Shown here: positions 38,801 through 63,960 of the stretch, piece by piece | How positions within the stretch are numbered: position 1 is the stretch's first letter | How the letters are laid out: each line of letters starts with the position of its first letter | Origin: Xestospongia bergquistia | Taxonomy: Eukaryota; Porifera; Demospongiae; Haplosclerida; Petrosiidae | Assembly: GCA_963965975.1 (NCBI GenBank) | Contig: OZ014424.1 | Coordinates: forward strand, 4,588,001 to 4,652,000 | DNA: 64,000 bases | Reading direction: 5' to 3' | Notes under the pieces: generated by a model | The model's input: only the letters and a program-made list of their open reading frames with translations | The model's database searches: none | Told to the model about the DNA's origin: nothing | Position numbers and translations under genes: made by a program

Positions 38801-40246
38801 GTTTATAGTTCTAATAAAGCTCTGCAAGAACTAATTTATCAAAATACTATAATACATGACATGGCATCAACTGAAAGCAAAAGGAACCTATATTTCTACT
38901 ATATTGAAGCGATTTATTTAAGGTCAGAGTGGCTTAAAAATGTTACATTTACTTATTTAGACAAAAACTATTGATTGATAAACTTCCATATAATTGTTAA
39001 CAGTCACTTTATATGCTACTTGTATCCGTACATGCATACATAACAATTGCATGTATAGCTATAGTATACTAATTCTATTGTCATGACTACATGTACAAAG
39101 TACATTACCTGGAATTTTCTTGAGGGAAGTCAATAATCGATCCACATGTTCAATTTCCTTTTCTTTGTTCTTCAGCCAAGCAGACAGAGTCTTGAATGAA
39201 AAAGGAGAGGTTTGGCGTTGAGTAGCAAACTCTTGCAACTGACTTTCTTCCAACTCTCCACTGCATACTCTAGGTTGTACTTCGGCAATGCTACTAAACA
39301 GTTGGGATTCATACTGTTTGACAAACTCTCGAAATTCCATAACTTGTTGAAGCACCCCTGTATATTGTTTTGAGGTATCTTTCTGTATAAAAGAGTTGCA
39401 TTTTAGGGTAATGTCGTGCAGTTCATCGATCATATGCATAATTGCTTTAGTGACTGGTGTAGTTAGTTTTTTTCCTAAATTGAGTGCACTAACATCAAAA
39501 AAAGTAAGAGGCAGTAGTTGAACTTGAAGAGGAATGATTTGAAGGCTAGTTTCACTGTTGTCAATAATCTTGCGAAAACATTCAGATGCATTGTCAAAGC
39601 TGGATGTATTGACCCGAGTGAGAAATTTTCCATAAAAGGAGCAATGCATGCTTACTTTATCTTTGTCAGGAATAGCCTGCATAGTATTACTTGTCATTCC
39701 TTTTACAATTGTTTGCAGCTCCTGTTGTAATTCACCTCTTTGATCTTCTTTCCAGGAATCTATATCAATCTTCTTGTCAAAGACAAAGAAAGATTCTCGA
39801 CCGTAAATAAGCCCCACAACGACATGTGTTGCCTCATATCTACACAAAGAAGTAAATTTCTGTTTAATGTCATCAATGTCCAACTTGCTAATAGCAGTCT
39901 CTTGTTTATACAGAAGACTTACACGTGTAACGTTATTTGAGGACTTGCGGTCATCAAAATATTCCGCTGCGCCTGATTTCTTTATCAAGCCAGTAACTAC
40001 ACCAAGTTTAAAGCTATTGCTTGATGTGTGCAAAACAGATAATTTTGAACTAACAGTTTCTTCAGATGTGACATAAAATTCAGGAGAGCTTTGGATATTG
40101 GATTTCACCATTTTCACTTCTGAGGACAGAACATCTTCAGGTATTATGTAATCTGAGATAAGATGGTGGCTGTGACAATTGTATAGCATTCCAAGATGGA
40201 ATGGCCGTCCTAGGCAGGGAAGTTCCAAGATTTGACTACCACTCAT
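35893..40246 (-). CDS. SNTX-like (MACPF superfamily) / FN3 / GTPase multidomain protein
   Basis: Two exons, 39109-40246 and 35893-38507, join in frame (phase 1) into about 1,250 residues. The N-terminal part (residues 1 to about 380; LGRPFHLGMLYNC near the start) resembles the N-terminal module of stonustoxin-like proteins, an ancient MACPF/CDC branch found in many harmless animal proteins. Then come a helical/thioredoxin-like region (about 399-501), two fibronectin III domains (about 504-592 and 599-696), and a GTPase domain with P-loop GATGAGKST (758-766) and DTPGFGDTRG (from 826). The C-terminal third is coiled-coil-like with a Cys/His cluster (CLTCNKTCHYPC ... CGVCPGKC) and ends in a Trp-rich hydrophobic tail. 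No signal peptide is evident, suggesting an intracellular protein. An immune or membrane-acting GTPase role is inference only; nothing here shows toxicity. The intron position and domain order support one gene rather than two. Confidence 0.8.
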
Positions 40247-40977
40247 AGTCTATACAATATCATGTAGATGAGAGAAAGGCTGAGCACATGTATCCTATCC
40301 TTTAGCGCTTGTCAGCCATAAGTAACTATATTTGGTAGCATGCCAGGTTTATTTTTAGTAACAAGCTCACCATACCGTATTTGGAAATTGACTTTAACTC
40401 TACAATTTGTTTAATAATTATTATAATTATCACAAACATACAGGAAGTCATATAAATCTAATATAGCATCTTACCTTGCAAGATATAAAATGACAAGCAA
40501 ATACATATTTTCTGTTAATGCAATTTTAGTAATGTCAAAACAATCAATTTTAATAGTGTGATTATAATAGTGCATGCACTATACAGATAATATACCATAG
40601 ATAGATATAAAGATATGCATATATATATATTATATATATATATATAAATTCCATTAATTGATTTTAGCCAATCACTGAAATGACTGATTTCTGCTTATGA
40701 TAAATGATGATTATATATATATACGATATGGCTGACAGATATGCGTAGTTAATTCAGTCATATTATGTACATGCAATTAGCATCATCAGTAAACCATAGC
40801 CATGCCATTTTCAGTCTTGTAGTTCGATGATAAATCATCTGCAGTCTGCTAGACTAGCATTTAATATTAGTTTAGATAATCGTCAGATACAAAGCTAATT
40901 ACACGATAAACTGGACAAGCGACAACTGACAAATAATCAGAATGGGTGTGACATTAATAAAATAATAAACTAGACGA
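40247..40977. promoter_or_regulatory. 5' flank of the SNTX-like/GTPase gene
   Basis: AT-rich, with a TA-rich stretch at 40615-40650. It lies head-to-head with SLC25A19 copy A (ATG at 41000). No specific site was recognised apart from the duplicated CCGCCCTC motif at its right edge. Confidence 0.45.
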
Positions 40978-40999
40978 CCGCCCTCTTATTAATTCAGTA

Positions 41000-42293
41000 A
41001 TGACACTCAGTGATAGTGCTATAGCAGGAGCTATATCTGCTATTTCAGCTCGAGTTGTCTCAACACCATTAGATGTTATTAAAATTCGATTTCAGTTACA
41101 AGTTGAACCCATAAGGACAAAGGTGAGGATTAAATAGCTTAAGGAAACTAGGTAGATGAAATACTTATCTGGTCCAGCTGTCAGACAAGTCCATTATTAG
41201 TAGTTCTGTTAACTTAAACAATTTCCTAAAAGTTGATATATCCAAATCTATGACATCTTTTTAGAATTATGCATCAAAATATAGAGGAGTATTTCAAACT
41301 ATTCGAAGTATTATAGCAGAAGAAGGTATAAGTGGTTTGTAGTAAGTACATGTGGTTTAACATATTTGTTAATACTACACTGACAGTAAGGGTATGACTC
41401 CAGGACTATTATTATATGTATTATATGGAAGTGTTTAGGTAAGGAAGGATATAACTAAATTATATGTTGTTTTTATTAGTTCAGTTTTTATGATAGAACA
41501 AAAACAATATTAATAAAAGAACAATTCAAAATGAACAACAAAGTTGGTGTGTGATATTGTAAAGCAATATCTAAATATAGTATATTACATCATTGTTGAA
41601 AAGGCATAAGTGGAGAGGTAATAGGTATGATAGAACATTTCAGACTTTATGTTTGTCTATACAACCAATACTAAAAATCAATAAACAAAACCAAGCTATA
41701 TATACAACACAACAACCAATCTGCCGTGTCTGCTGATGAGATCTCCGGTTAGAAGATCGAAACAACCTTACTCATTTCAACCAATTATCATCTGTCGAGG
41801 ACTCTATTCCAGCTATTTCATTGGCTGTTTCTATGGACTCATTAGATGTAATTTGATTGGTTGTTGTGTTGTATATATAGCTTGGTTTTGTTTATTGATT
41901 TTTAGTATTGGTTGTACAGACAAACATAAAGTCTGAAATGTTCTATCATATATTACATCATCTTGCTCTATTATAAATAGTTCGTGATTTCATTGGTGGG
42001 TGTTTGGGTGGTAGTGTAGATAGTGTTATCTGTTATCCATTGGATAACACTAAACTGGATTCAGCTTTGGTTTCTATTCAATATACACATTGCTATGGAG
42101 ACACTAGGTAGCAGCTGACACAAAAGTAAGGAATTATACATGGCCTATTATCATTCATTAATCTATGGTTGCTATAGGTTGCCCTGGAAGGGAAAAAAGA
42201 GATAGATTCCTTGATCTGTGGTGCATTAGCAGGTGCTACCAGTAAGACTCTCACAATGCCAATAGACACAGTTAAAATGAGACTACAGATTAG
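41000..42293 (+). pseudogene. SLC25A19-like carrier copy A, degenerate
   Basis: Matches intact copy C in exons 1-5, 7 and 8. Exons 1 and 2 are clean, but exon 3 has Gln to stop (TAG at 41436-41438). Intron 4 holds a 323-bp MITE. A deletion at about 42048 fuses the 3' part of exon 5 to the middle of exon 7, removing exon 6. Exon 7 has Trp to stop (TAG at 42115-42117). Exons 9 and 10 are lost at the block junction. Clearly non-functional as a carrier. Confidence 0.9.
41627..41949. mobile_element. MITE with 95-bp terminal inverted repeats
   Basis: Left arm 41627-41721 (starts ATGATAGAACATTTCAGAC) and right arm 41855-41949 are near-perfect reverse complements around a 133-bp core. Comparison with blocks 2 and 3 shows an empty site: ATTACATCAT occurs once there but at both sides here (about 41582-41593 and 41950-41961). 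The duplicated site lies 33 bp outside the left arm, so either 33 bp of extra sequence came along or a second event happened. No coding capacity for a transposase. Confidence 0.88.
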
Positions 42294-42703
42294 AATGAAA
42301 CCAAAAGTATCATTGACAGATTGTAATCATGTGTATAATGAAAGCAAGGCATTACATGTATAATATTATTGTACAATATATTGTTTACATGCTTTTCCTT
42401 TACATTATACATACATTATAAGACTTTGAATTTTCCCTAATAACAGTTTGACATACAAATAATTACACTCACTATAGTATTTTGGTAGATTTCTATTTTA
42501 AAACATAAATAAATAAACAACATGTTAGATATGTTAGATCAATAACATGTTAGATAAACCATATTTGGTTAATGCTGATTTCTTAATCAACAAATGGTGA
42601 TGTACAGTAATCTAAAAAATTTAAACAAAAATTGGAGCAAAAGAAAAAATAAGACACATCAATATATCATAATTGAACAAAACTTGAAAGTTCTATAGTA
42701 AAA

Positions 42704-49794
<7,091 letters not shown>

Positions 49795-49853
49795 TTACAT
49801 AACGAAGGGAGTGTCACAAGATCTAGAAACACCGCCCTCATATTAATTCAGTA

Positions 49854-51580
49854 ATGACACTCAGTGATAGTAGATGATAGTAGATCTACTAGGTAGATGA
49901 AAAGCTTATCTGTCAGACAAGTCCCTTATTAGTAAAACATTTTCCTAAAATTTGACATGCCCAAACGTATGACTTGTCATAACTTTTTAGAATTATGCAT
50001 CAAAATATACAGGAATATTTCAAACTATTCAAAGTATTATAGCAGAAGAAGGTAAAAGTGGTTTGTAGTAAGTACATGTGGTTTAACATATTTGTTAATA
50101 CTACACTGACAGTAAGGGTATGACTCCAGGACTATTATTATATGTATTATATGGAAGTGTTCAGGTAAAGAAGGATATAACTAAATTATACATTGTTTTT
50201 ATTAGTTTAGTTTTTATGATAAAACAAAGACAATATTAAAAGAACAATTCAAAATGAACAACAAAGTTGGTGTGTGATATTTATTATAAAAGCAATATCT
50301 AAATATAGTATATTACATCATCTCGCTCTATTATAAATAGTACGTGATTTCATTGGTGGGTGTTTGGGTGGTGGTATAGCTAGTGTTGTCTGTTATCCAT
50401 TGGATATCTTAAGAACAAGATTAACTGGACAAGGAGAACCAAAGGTAAGGAAAGAAGAGAAAATAATAGAAATGGCATTGTTTCTTTTTGTTTAGCTTTA
50501 TAAGAACATAAGTAAGGCTATAGTACTTATGTATAGAGAGAGTGGATTAAGAACATTTTATAAAGGTATTCAGGTTGACTGAAGAGCATGTTAGGCCATG
50601 TTACATGCATCAATGTGCAGGCTTATAACTTGTTTACTGTATATGGTAATTATGAATATTTGTACCAGGGTTAATACCGGCATTACTACTAATTGAACTG
50701 GATTCAGCTTTGGTTTCTATTCAATATACACATTACTATGGAGACACTGGGTAGCAGCTGACACAAAAGTAAGGGATTATATATGGCCTATTATCATTCA
50801 TTAATCTATGGTTGCTATAGGTTGCCCTAGAAGGGAAAAAAGAGATAGATTCCTTGATCTGTGGTGCATTAGCAGGTGCTACCAGTAAGACTCTCACAAT
50901 GCCAATAGACACTGTTAAAATGAGACTACAGGTTAGAATTGTTACCATAGCAACATTAATAATAGTATAATACTGAACTATAATATGGACATATTTGTAA
51001 TTGATCTCTCAACTAGTGCTGACATTTGAGGGGACTAAGCTCTAAATGTTCTTGATTTTTATTTATTATTAATATAGGTACAAGGTTTTGATGAAGCTCG
51101 TAAACCATTTGGTCGTGTAGTTCAATACAGTGGAGTATTGAATGCATTTAAGACTATATGGAAAGATGAGAAGATCTATGGTTTCTTTAAAGGATCCTTA
51201 CCTGGTGTTATCAAGGTAAGTCCTGCCTATGTAATTATTGTATAATATAGAATGAAATTAAGGTCATTTTTAAATAGTTAATACACCAAGGAAACTTCTT
51301 TACATGGTGGGCACTTTAAGACTACAAATATTATCCTTAGTATATAGTATATAGTAAATCCTTAGTACTAGCTGACTGAAGTTAAACACAATCATTGTAA
51401 AGTATTTGTAGGAACAAGTATGTAGAAAGTATCTTAAATTTAGAGTGATCTTTATAGAGAATGTCACACCTCTATTTTATTGAATCTAGTTTAGCAATTT
51501 AATAAAATTATCTTGTTTCTTTTAGACCTCATTAACCACTGCTATTTCATTTTATACCTATGAATATGTAATTCAAGTAT
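49854..51580 (+). pseudogene. SLC25A19-like carrier copy B, degenerate
   Basis: Exon 1 begins normally at 49854 but is deleted after five or six codons and runs into a stop (TGA at 49875-49877) and intron 1 sequence. Exons 2-6, 8 and 9 are well preserved. Exon 7 has a small deletion near 50692 (net 7 bp) that shifts the frame. The last exon is cut by the block junction so that CAAGTATT is followed by GTAA, giving a stop four codons early. Non-functional as a full-length carrier. Confidence 0.88.
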
Positions 51581-52525
51581 TGTAATCATATGTATAATGA
51601 AAGCAAGGCATTACATGTATAATATTGTACAATATATTGTTTACATGCTTTTCTTTAAAATAGCTATAAATGATTTATGTCATCATAAACATTTGTGTGT
51701 GTTTATTTTGAAAATTAGATTGTTGATACATGTAGTTTAGTAACACAGTTTGTTTACAATATAGAAACTAAAATTGAGTTTAGGGTTGCTTAGCAACATC
51801 ATGAATAATATTAACAAATTGAATTCAATAAAGAGATGAATTAGTCCATGAATGTTAGTGAGAATATAAGGCAATGAAGTTGTGTTATTCTATGAATTAG
51901 AAAGGAACCTTGAACTAGTCTATTACAATAAATGCATCAGGTTCAAGTTTAGCAAATTATATGGTCAGCTGTTAAAGATTATGATCATGTATTTTTAAAT
52001 TAAGCAGACATTGCATAGAGTCATGACACTCTGTATAACATCTCATTAGCTAGACAATAGCCACCTTAATCTGTATGCACAATAAAGTCTATTTCCTTCT
52101 TATGTTTGCACTGTAGTAACAAGGAAGGGTAGGGCATCCTTGTTAGCAAATAAAATTTTGGTGAATCCAATGAATAGTTTGTGCAGCCACAAACTGCTAC
52201 ACAAGAGTCCATATTTGCTGTGACAAGGTACATTATAAGACTTTGAATTTTCCCTAATAACAGTTTAACATACAAATAATTACATCCACTATAGTATTTT
52301 GGTAGATTTCTATTTTAAAACATAAATAAATAAACATGTTAAATATGTTAGATCAATAACATGTTAGATAGACCATATTTGGTTGATGCTGACTTTTTAA
52401 TTAGCAAATGGTGATGTACAGTAATCTAAAAAAATATAAATTTTAAACAAAAATTGGAGCAAAAGAAAAAATAAGACACATCAATATATCATAATTGAAC
52501 AAAACTTGAAAGTTCTATAGTAAAA

Positions 52526-59590
<7,065 letters not shown>

Positions 59591-59662
59591 TAACTTATAA
59601 CGAAGGGAGTGTCACGAGCAATTCTAGAAACACCGCCCTCTTGTAGTCTTGTTAATTCAGTA
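59591..59662. promoter_or_regulatory. Compact bidirectional promoter, ABCC copy 5 / SLC25A19 copy C
   Basis: Only 72 bp separate the two start codons; block 2 has 59 bp. The conserved core is CTAGAAACACCGCCCTC, GC-rich in an AT-rich setting, kept in all three blocks. The 5' UTRs must be very short or overlap. In block 1 the same core is duplicated at the edges of the 5.3-kb insertion. Confidence 0.7.
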
Positions 59663-61542
59663 ATGACAGTCAATGATAGTGCTATAGCAGGAGCTATATC
59701 TGCTATTTCTGCTCGAGTTGTCTCAACACCATTAGATGTTATTAAAATTCGATTTCAGTTACAAGTTGAACCCATAAGGACAAAGGTGAGGATTAAATAG
59801 CTTAAGGAAACTAGGCAGATGAGAAGCTGATCTGGTCCAGCTGTCAGACAAGTAGTTCTGTTAACTTAAACAATTTCCTAAAAGTTGATATATCCAAATC
59901 TATGACATCTTTTTAGAATTATGCATCAAAATATAGAGGAGTATTTCAAACTATTCAAAGTATTATAGCAGAAGAAGGTAAAAGTGGTTTGTAGTAAGTA
60001 CATGTGGTTTAACATATTTGTTAATACTACACTGACAGTAAGGGTATGACTCCAGGACTATTATTATATGTATTATATGGAAGTGTTCAGGTAAAGAAGG
60101 ATATAACTAAATTATACATTGTTTTTATTAGTTTAGTTTTTATGATAAAACAAAGACAATATTAAAAGAACAATTCAAAATGAACAACAAAGTTGGTGTG
60201 TGATATTTATTATAAAAGCAATATCTAAATATAGTATATTACATCATCTCGCTCTATTATAAATAGTACGTGATTTCATTGGTGGGTGTTTGGGTGGTGG
60301 TATAGCTAGTGTTGTCTGTTATCCATTGGATATCTTAAGAACAAGATTAACTGGACAAGGAGAACCAAAGGTAAGGAAAGAAGAGAAAGTAATGGAAATG
60401 GCATTGTTTCTTTTTGTTTAGCTTTATAAGAACATAAGTAAGGCTATAGTACTTATGTATAGAGAGAGTGGATTAAGAACATTTTATAAAGGTATTCAGG
60501 TTGACTGAAGAGCATGTTAGGGCATGTTACATACATCAATGTGCAGGCTTATAACTTGTTTACTGTATATGGTAATTATGAATATTTGTACCAGGGTTAA
60601 TGCCGGCATTACTACTAATAGTACCACGAACTGGATTCAGCTTTGGTTTCTATTCAATATACACATTACTATGGAGACACTGGGTAGCAGCTGACACAAA
60701 AGTAAGGGATTATACATGGCCTATTATCATTTATTAATCTATGGTTGCTATAGGTTGCCCTAGAAGGGAAAAAAGAGATAGATTCCTTGATCTGTGGTGC
60801 ATTAGCAGGTGCTACCAGTAAGACTCTCACAATGCCAATAGACACTGTTAAAATGAGACTACAGGTTAGAATTGTTACCATAGCAATATTAATAATAGTA
60901 TAATACTGAACTATAATATGAACATATTCGTTATTGATCTCTCAATTAGTGCTGACATTTGAGGGGACTAAGCTCTAAATGTTCTTGATTTTTATTTATT
61001 ATTAATATAGGTACAAGGTTTTGATGAAGCTCGTAAACCATTTGGTCGTGTAGTTCAATACAGTGGAGTATTAAATGCATTTAAGACTATATGGAAAGAT
61101 GAGAAGATCTATGGTTTCTTTAAAGGATCCTTACCTGGTGTTATCAAGGTAAGTCCTGCCTATGTAATTATTGTATAATATAGAATGAAATTAAGGTCAT
61201 TTTTAAATAGTTAATACACCAAGGAAACTTCTTTACATGGTGGGCACTTTAAGACCATAAATATTATCCTTAGTATATACTATATAGTAAATCCTTAGTA
61301 CTAGCTGACTGAAGTTAAACACAATCATTGTAAAGTATTTGTTGGAACAAGTATGTAGAAAGTATCTTAAATTTAGAGTGATCTTTATAGAGAATGTCAC
61401 ACCTCTATTTTATTGAATGTAATTACTAGTTTAGCAATTATGTCATTTAATATAATTATCTTGTTTCTTTTAGACATCATTAACCACTGCTATTTCATTT
61501 TATACTTATGAATATGTAATTCAAGTATTAAGGCAGACATAA
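59663..61542 (+). CDS. SLC25A19: Mitochondrial thiamine pyrophosphate carrier (SLC25A19-like), copy C
   Basis: Ten exons join in frame: 59663-59785, 59917-59993, 60039-60090, 60132-60195, 60267-60370, 60422-60491, 60595-60701, 60754-60864, 61011-61148 and 61474-61542, giving 304 residues (family about 320). Three mitochondrial-carrier repeats are visible by their signatures: STPLDVIKIRFQLQ (exon 1), CYPLDILRTRLTGQGEPK (exon 5) and TMPIDTVKMRLQVQGFDEA (exons 8-9), with the matching GLYKGM, TFYKG and GFFKGS boxes. The IKIRFQLQ and LRTRL...QGEPK wording points to the thiamine-pyrophosphate carrier rather than other SLC25 members. It acts in the mitochondrial inner membrane. This is the only intact copy of four in the window. 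Confidence 0.9.
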
Positions 61543-61644
61543 GTATATGGAAGAGAATAATTATATCACTTTGTTACTGGAAAAGACATAATATATTTCA
61601 GATTATTTATATTAACTGTTTGATTCAGTATTTATATTATTTAT

Positions 61645-61675
61645 AATGTAACTATAGTAACCAGTAAAGCAAAAT
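61645..61675 (+). pseudogene. Relic of the LEKR1-like gene start
   Basis: GTAACTATAGTAACCAGTAAAGCAAAATGAC here parallels the sequence at the real LEKR1-like start (GTAACTATAGTAACCAATAA then ACAAAATGG, 62800-62830). It shows that an older duplication carried SLC25A19 together with the beginning of its downstream neighbour. Confidence 0.65.
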
Positions 61676-61787
61676 GACCTAAGTGGTTAGTTCTTGTCAG
61701 TCTCCATTTATAACCAAGTTATTAAAAGTTATTATAAATTGGTGCCTCATAATTTGTAGTATTAATAATTATGTCTAATCAATAGTA

Positions 61788-62670
61788 GTGTGCTATAGCA
61801 GGTGTTATATCTAGTTTTTAATTTGGTATTCACCAGTCACTGTTAATGTAAGAGCAGACTGGAGTACTTATTGTTCATGCTATTGTAATATTTGGATGTA
61901 TATCCTTCCTTGATTTCTATCATAAGAACTTCATTAGTACATTGTGATCATATTTAGATACAGTACCTAAGTAGTCGAGTCACATGCTCTGTGTTAGTTG
62001 TTAATAGTTCTAAACCTAATGATAATTAATCCCTACCTTAACAGAACCTCTATCTGCATAGACAATTGTAACGTTTCCATATTAATCTCTAACTTTTTAC
62101 ACATGTCACTATGGAGATGATAGTTGGTTAGCCACTGACACAAGTGATGTAATGTGATCCATCATTACACACACATTAATTAATGCTTTCTATATAGGTT
62201 GCCCTGGAAGGAAAAAAAGATAGATTCCATGATCTGCAATGCATTAGTTGGTGCTACCAATAAGACCATTACAATACCAATAGACACAGTTAAAATGAGA
62301 CTACTTTTGTTACCATAGCAACATGACTAGTATCATTCACAATACAATTTAGATCATGTATGCTCATTCATTGACCGCAAAGTCCTATTATAGCTATCTG
62401 TCCAAGTCTTAATGGTAGAAATCATTGAACATTGGAAACTCTCCTTAGTACTGCAGTGTCCTCTGAGTAAAATGCACTAAAGTATTATTATGGTACTCTA
62501 ACTGGGTGTCTCAATTTCAGAGTACCCTTTATAGAGAACTTCCAATGTTATTATTATTTATTTGCATGTTGATTTATTAATTTAATTATTTTAGACATTA
62601 CTGACTACTGCCATTCCTTTTTCTACTTATAAATACACATTTCAAGTACTCAGATGGTCAAATGTATGAT
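61788..62670 (+). pseudogene. SLC25A19-like carrier copy D, old relic
   Basis: Scattered exon remnants in the correct order: exon 1 (GTGCTATAGCAGG..TTATATCT, 61788-61815), exon 7 (about 62093-62144), exon 8 (62198-62304, reading VALEG then frameshifted; later CACAGTTAAAATGAGACTAC) and exon 10 (62595-62670). Exons 2-6 and 9 are missing or unrecognisable. Much more diverged than copies A and B, so it dates from an earlier duplication. Confidence 0.82.
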
Positions 62671-62827
62671 AATTATTTTATTTAACTGCTTACTGAAGTA
62701 TGAGTCTAATATTTTTATTATTATGTATCATGTTGTCATCCAATAATAATTATTGTAAGATTATAATTAATTTTATTCTAATTATTATTCATTAATGTTA
62801 CTGTAACTATAGTAACCAATAAACAAA

Positions 62828-63960
62828 ATGGCTGCTAAATCTGAACGATATGAACGTTATATTCCAGAGAAGGATCTTCCCGAAGAGATACAGCAATTAC
62901 CTCACGAGGAGACTCGTTGTAGGTTTTGTGGAGTAAGTTATTTGGTTCATCATGAAGTAAAAAAACTTGAGGAAGTTGTCAAAGAGCTCCAGTCAAAATT
63001 ACAAGAGGCAGAAGATACAACTAGAACTCAATCAGAGTTAGCTGAAAAAGAGAAAGCACGAGTCAGGAGACTCAAAGATGAAATAGAAGCTCTCAAAGCA
63101 AGGTATTTGTCCACTCTTGGTTAGTTTCTCTTGAGTCTTCTTCCATGTACATCAGTACACATGCACTTCAAGCAAGCTTCTTGCTTAGTGATTCCATTAC
63201 TAATTTACTTGCTATGTCAATTAATCAGGGTATATGACAATGATACTACTGTATCTAGTCAATGTTTTACAAATTCTTCGATTGCAATTAGAAGTGTATT
63301 TATCATGAGACTCTCAAGCAGTGTTTCAATAAAATATTTTCCATCTGTACAGCAGTACATTGGTTTCATGATAAGCATGTTCTTTACTTTTTATAGATTA
63401 CAATCAAAAGAGAGAACAGTCCATCAATCTTTACAGCTGTTGCAATCAACACAAGCTCAGTTTCAACAATTTAAAGACATTTGTGACAATTTGAAATCTC
63501 ACTTTTCCACCACAGTCAATGACATTGACAACAATTTTCAACTACTAAAAAACTATTTTAACTCAAAATTAACAGAATTATATGCAGAAAAAGCAAATCT
63601 TCAACAAGCATTATTTAGTGCTAAGAAAAATTACAAAGTAGCTGAGCTCTCATTGAAAGAGGAGACTATGAAAAGAGAGGAAGAACTTAGAAAGAGAGAA
63701 GAGATAATTGAAAACGTAAACCTGGAACAATCAAGTATGTATGGAAACAACTTTCTCACTTACAAAATAAATGGCACAAATATCTACATGTGTAGAATGT
63801 CTAGTGTATAATTTTAAATGTATTTTTAAATGATAGAACTTGTGGCCAGGTGTCAAGAAGTAGAGACAGAACTTACTAGAACTACTCAGAAATTGGTAAT
63901 GTCAGACAGTCAATTGATGCAAACAAGACAAGAATTGAAGACGGCACAACGAATCAAAGA
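62828..63960 (+). CDS. LEKR1: LEKR1-like coiled-coil protein, 5' part
   Basis: Three exons are seen and the gene runs past the window end: 62828-63102, 63397-63734 and 63837 to about 63960 (donor GTTAGT). The N-terminus has LPEEIQQLP followed by CRFCGVSYLVHHE (Cys31 and Cys34), the conserved start of leucine-, glutamate- and lysine-rich protein 1 and a possible half zinc-binding knuckle. The rest is long, charged heptad-rich coiled coil (EVVKELQSKLQEAED; LKEETMKREEELRKREE). Function in animals is poorly known; a cytoskeletal or ciliary role is often supposed. The start is supported by exon phase and by the family N-terminus. A purine-rich AAACAAAATGG context precedes the first codons. Confidence 0.78.

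Larger units (their letters stand above)
35650..40990. other. 5.3-kb inserted segment with duplicated edges
   Basis: Absent from blocks 2 and 3. Its two edges share CCGCCCTCTTATT (35650-35662 and 40978-40990), part of the short ABCC/SLC25A19 promoter that is unbroken in blocks 2 and 3. Homology extends slightly upstream (CTAGAAGACA against CTAGACGA). The segment carries the SNTX-like/GTPase gene plus AT-rich flanks. No terminal inverted repeats or transposase were seen, so it may be a duplicative insertion by repair rather than a transposon. Confidence 0.75.
61543..62827. other. Spacer between SLC25A19 copy C and LEKR1-like gene
   Basis: Apart from the LEKR1 start relic and the SLC25A19 copy D exons listed separately, it holds only AT-rich sequence with no recognisable gene. 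Confidence 0.6.

Noticed and set aside
38508-39108. Two separate genes for the SNTX-like and the GTPase parts
   Set aside because: A donor at 39108 and an acceptor at 38508 join the frames in phase, and the first frame past the donor reads only a short non-conserved tail.
35893-40246. Calling the SNTX-like gene a venom toxin
   Set aside because: No secretion signal, fused to FN3 and GTPase domains, and SNTX-type modules are widespread in non-venomous proteins.
41736-41936. 66-residue gene inside the MITE
   Set aside because: It runs into the terminal inverted repeat and shows no transposase features.
60669-60881. Minus-strand open stretch, repeated at 50736-50948
   Set aside because: Antisense of SLC25A19 exon 8; its repetition reflects the block duplication.
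63131-63396. N-terminal extension of the second LEKR1-like exon
   Set aside because: It is intron 1 that happens to be open; the acceptor at 63396 and phase with exon 1 explain the coding part.
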